The notes under the pieces were generated by a model that saw nothing but the letters and a program-made list of their open reading frames with translations, was not told where the DNA came from and did not search any database. This document shows, piece after piece, positions 39,092-40,782 of a stretch of 40,782 bases of DNA. This DNA comes from Solirubrobacterales bacterium (GTDB lineage: Bacteria > Actinomycetota > Thermoleophilia > Solirubrobacterales > 70-9): assembly GCA_009691195.1 (NCBI GenBank), contig SHVA01000021.1, positions 1 to 40,782 on the forward strand. The letters are read 5' to 3'. Position 1 is the stretch's first letter; every line of letters starts with the position of its first letter. A program made the position numbers and the translations under genes.

Positions 39092-39948
39092 CACTCGCCC
39101 TCGATCCTACGCACCATCTCCGCCGAGAGCTCGCCCGCGTAGACGGGCTCGGCCCACCCCGTCAGCGTGACCGCGAGATCCTCCGCGATCCCCACCTCGA
39201 GCTCGCCGCCGTCGAGCTCCACCGTGACCGGGCTCGGGGCGCCGCCGAGGAAGGCGGCCACCGCGGCGCCGCTCGCCCCGGTGCCCGAGGAGAGCGTCTC
39301 CCCCACCCCGCGCTCGAAGATCCTGGCCCGCAACCGGCTGCCCCCCGCCGCCGGCGGCGACTCGACCCGGTAGAACGAGACGTTGGTCCGGTTTGGAAAG
39401 ACGGCGCCGCTCTCGATCCCCGGGCCGATCGCCGCCAGGTCGAGCTCCTCCAGCTCGTCGCCCGCCTCGATCGCGCACTGGGGGTTCCCGATCGAGACGT
39501 GCTGGAAGCCCCAGCTCCGCCCGCCGGACTGCAGCTCCCCTCGCCCCTCGGCATCTCCGGCCGGGTAGTCGGCGGACTCGGTGGAGGCCCGCCCCATCGC
39601 GAGCTCGCAGATGCGCTCGGAGCTGATCCTCGGGGTGATCGCGCCCGCCTTGGTCAGGATCGTGAACTCGTCCTCGTCGGTCCAGCCCGAGCGCCGCAGG
39701 TAGAGGGCCGCCTCTCGAGCGCCGTTGCCCGACAGTTCGGCCTCTGAGCCATCGGGGTTGAAGATGCGCAGCTCGGCGACGTAGGCGGGGTCCTCGATCG
39801 GCACCAGCAGCAGGATCCCGTCCGATCCGATCGCGAGGTGGGGCCGGCAGAGCAGGCGGATCCGCTCGGGTGTCAGCTCCCACGGGAGCGCCGCCGCCTC
39901 CACGATCACGTAGTCGTTTCCGAGCGCCTGCCATTTCTCGAACCTCAC
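39091..39948 (-). CDS. dapF: Diaminopimelate epimerase homologue with both catalytic cysteines replaced by serine
   Basis: A 285-aa DapF-fold protein: MRFEKWQALGNDYVIVE, FNPDGSEAELSGNGAR, FQHVSIGNPQCAIE, FPNRTNVSF and FERGVGETLSSGTGA. In DapF the motif N-x-D-G-S-x4-C-G-N-G-x-R carries the first catalytic Cys; here that position is S73. The second, in GETxxCGxGA, is S221. Substrate-contacting residues around them are kept. So it may be a serine-based epimerase, a racemase for another substrate, or inactive. Own leaderless promoter (GATACT 6 nt before the GTG), and coupled to dapL downstream, which argues for a DAP-related job. Confidence 0.85.
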   Translation of the reverse strand: MRFEKWQALGNDYVIVEAAALPWELTPERIRLLCRPHLAIGSDGILLLVPIEDPAYVAELRIFNPDGSEAELSGNGAREAALYLRRSGWTDEDEFTILTKAGAITPRISSERICELAMGRASTESADYPAGDAEGRGELQSGGRSWGFQHVSIGNPQCAIEAGDELEELDLAAIGPGIESGAVFPNRTNVSFYRVESPPAAGGSRLRARIFERGVGETLSSGTGASGAAVAAFLGGAPSPVTVELDGGELEVGIAEDLAVTLTGWAEPVYAGELSAEMVRRIEGE

Positions 39949-39954
39949 GCGAGC

Positions 39955-39960
39955 AGTATC
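39955..39960 (-). promoter_or_regulatory. -10 box for leaderless dapF homologue
   Basis: GATACT on the minus strand, 6 nt before the GTG at 39948, in the 15-nt gap after miaA. Confidence 0.55.
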
Positions 39961-39963
39961 CCC

Positions 39964-40782
39964 TCAGGCGCCGTCGTCCGCGCCCTCCAGCGCCTCGAGC
40001 AGGTGGTGGGCCGTCCCCGCGTCGTCCAGCCCCGCTCGGTCCACGAGCGTCACGCCCTCCATCCGCCGCATCCAGCTGAGCTGGCGCCGCGCGTAGGCGC
40101 GATGGGCCGACTTGACCGCGTCGAGGTCCCCCGCCGCGAAGGCGTCGAACCCAAGGGCCGCCGCGGCCGTCCTCGAGACGCCGGCGGCGCGGGCCCGCCG
40201 AGCCTCCTCGCCGGCTCCGGCCGCGGCCATCGCCTCGACCCGCCGATCGATCCTCTGCGCCAGCTCCTCGCGATCCAGGCTGAGCCCGATCAGGACGCTC
40301 GGGCGGCGCATGCGTGCGGTCCAGAGCCCGTCCGAGGCGGCGGGCGGGTCGATGCCGGCCCGCCGCAGCTCCGTCAGCCGCGCGATGCGCTTGCGGTCGT
40401 GCTCGTGGACCGTCGCCGCCAGCTCGGGGTCGAGCTCGGCGTGAAGGGCCTCCGAGCCGCGATCACGCAGCTCCGCCTCCACCGCCGTGCGGACGCCCGC
40501 GGGAACGGGAGGCTGCAGGTCGAGCTCGGCGAGCGCCGCTTGCAGGTAAAGGCCGGTGCCACCCACCACTATCGGCCGGCGGCCCGCCCCCAGGAGCGCA
40601 TCGATCTCGGCGTGGGCGAGCTCTGCGTAGCGGCCGGCGCTGAACTCCTCGGCAGGATCGACGAAGGACAGCAGCCGGTGCTCGAGCTGCCCGCGCTCCC
40701 GCGCGCCCGCCGCGCCGCTGATCAGCTCCAGTCCCCGGTAGACCTGGATCGAGTCGCAGTTGACCGCGACGGGCTCCTCACC
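39964..40782 (-). CDS. miaA: tRNA dimethylallyltransferase, 5' end outside the window
   Basis: 272 residues are visible of an enzyme that adds a dimethylallyl group to A37 of tRNAs reading codons with U first. Motifs: VAVNCDSIQVYRGLELISGA (the SxDSxQVY region, here CDSIQVY), FVDPAEEFSAGRYAELAHAE, PIVVGGTGLYLQAALAELDL, HEHDRKRIARLTELRRAG, AAALGFDAFAAGD and SAHRAYARRQLSWMRRM. The N-terminal P-loop lies beyond position 40782. A start at 40569 would remove essential parts and is not used. First gene of a miaA-dapF-dapL series. Confidence 0.95.
   Translation of the reverse strand, partial: GEEPVAVNCDSIQVYRGLELISGAAGARERGQLEHRLLSFVDPAEEFSAGRYAELAHAEIDALLGAGRRPIVVGGTGLYLQAALAELDLQPPVPAGVRTAVEAELRDRGSEALHAELDPELAATVHEHDRKRIARLTELRRAGIDPPAASDGLWTARMRRPSVLIGLSLDREELAQRIDRRVEAMAAAGAGEEARRARAAGVSRTAAAALGFDAFAAGDLDAVKSAHRAYARRQLSWMRRMEGVTLVDRAGLDDAGTAHHLLEALEGADDGA

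Noticed and set aside
1-40782. tRNA, rRNA, CRISPR array, transposase, phage or defence genes
   Set aside because: Looked for on both strands; no cloverleaf-like run, repeat-spacer array, transposase signature or recognisable defence domain was seen by eye.

Overview
The window is very GC-rich, with coding frames rich in G or C at the third codon position. It has GTG/TTG starts, a GarA/FtsR-like locus, MurT/GatD, an RsiG-like protein, a WS/DGAT acyltransferase and an actinobacterial-type c-di-AMP riboswitch. Together these point to an actinobacterium of the class Thermoleophilia (Solirubrobacterales or Gaiellales type). This is judged by eye from family composition, not by a search. It looks like ordinary chromosome: I see no rRNA, tRNA, CRISPR array, phage or intact insertion sequence.

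Layout. (1) 1-1299: two secreted-protein genes on the minus strand, the second broken by a one-base frameshift. (2) 1377-2681: ispG. (3) 2697-5829: a tandem pair of paralogous secreted glycoside-hydrolase-like proteins. (4) 5947-8286: proS-pgsA. (5) 8357-11993: an apparent operon from one strong promoter, encoding an RsiG-like c-di-GMP-motif protein, a zinc-ribbon GarA-type FHA protein, an FtsR-type MerR regulator, an SRPBCC protein and an AGPS-like FAD enzyme. (6) 12025-20412: a metabolic and envelope mixture (MBL-fold hydrolase, membrane HTH/anti-sigma-like protein, hotdog thioesterase, NAD synthetase, HELGH protein, lipoprotein, K+ channel, ChbG-like deacetylase, WS/DGAT). (7) 20413-21444: a CRP-type palindrome and a c-di-AMP (ydaO) riboswitch ahead of an RlpA-like wall protein. 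(8) 21472-23231: dinB, a duplicated scrap of its 3' end, and a frameshifted small secreted-protein gene between them. (9) 23289-30415: thioredoxin-TPR protein, hydrolases, CcdA, YccF, a truncated ZIP transporter, DUF3052, peroxiredoxin and a methyltransferase. (10) 30433-34269: a translationally coupled operon of a lipid-kinase-like gene, murT, a methyltransferase with an apparent CTG start, and gatD. (11) 34318-36895: lemA, dut, hflX. (12) 36951-40782: a GH114-like protein, then miaA-dapF-dapL.

How the genes fit together. Much of the window serves the envelope: meso-DAP supply (DapL, DapF homologue), lipid II amidation (MurT/GatD), isoprenoid precursor (IspG), phospholipid synthesis (PgsA, DagK-like), wall remodelling (RlpA-like) and several secreted proteins. 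Two or three nucleotide second messengers appear to act here: c-di-AMP through the riboswitch, probably cAMP through a CRP-type site on the same gene, and possibly c-di-GMP through the RsiG-like protein.

The most notable points are these. A TANNNT box lies 6-8 nt before the start codon of at least 16 genes, which implies widespread leaderless mRNAs; at lemA the whole module is tandemly duplicated. The DapF homologue has serine at both catalytic cysteine positions. A methyltransferase sits between murT and gatD. Four convergent gene pairs share one CTAG as both stop codons. The dut frame stays open and coding-like far upstream into hflX.
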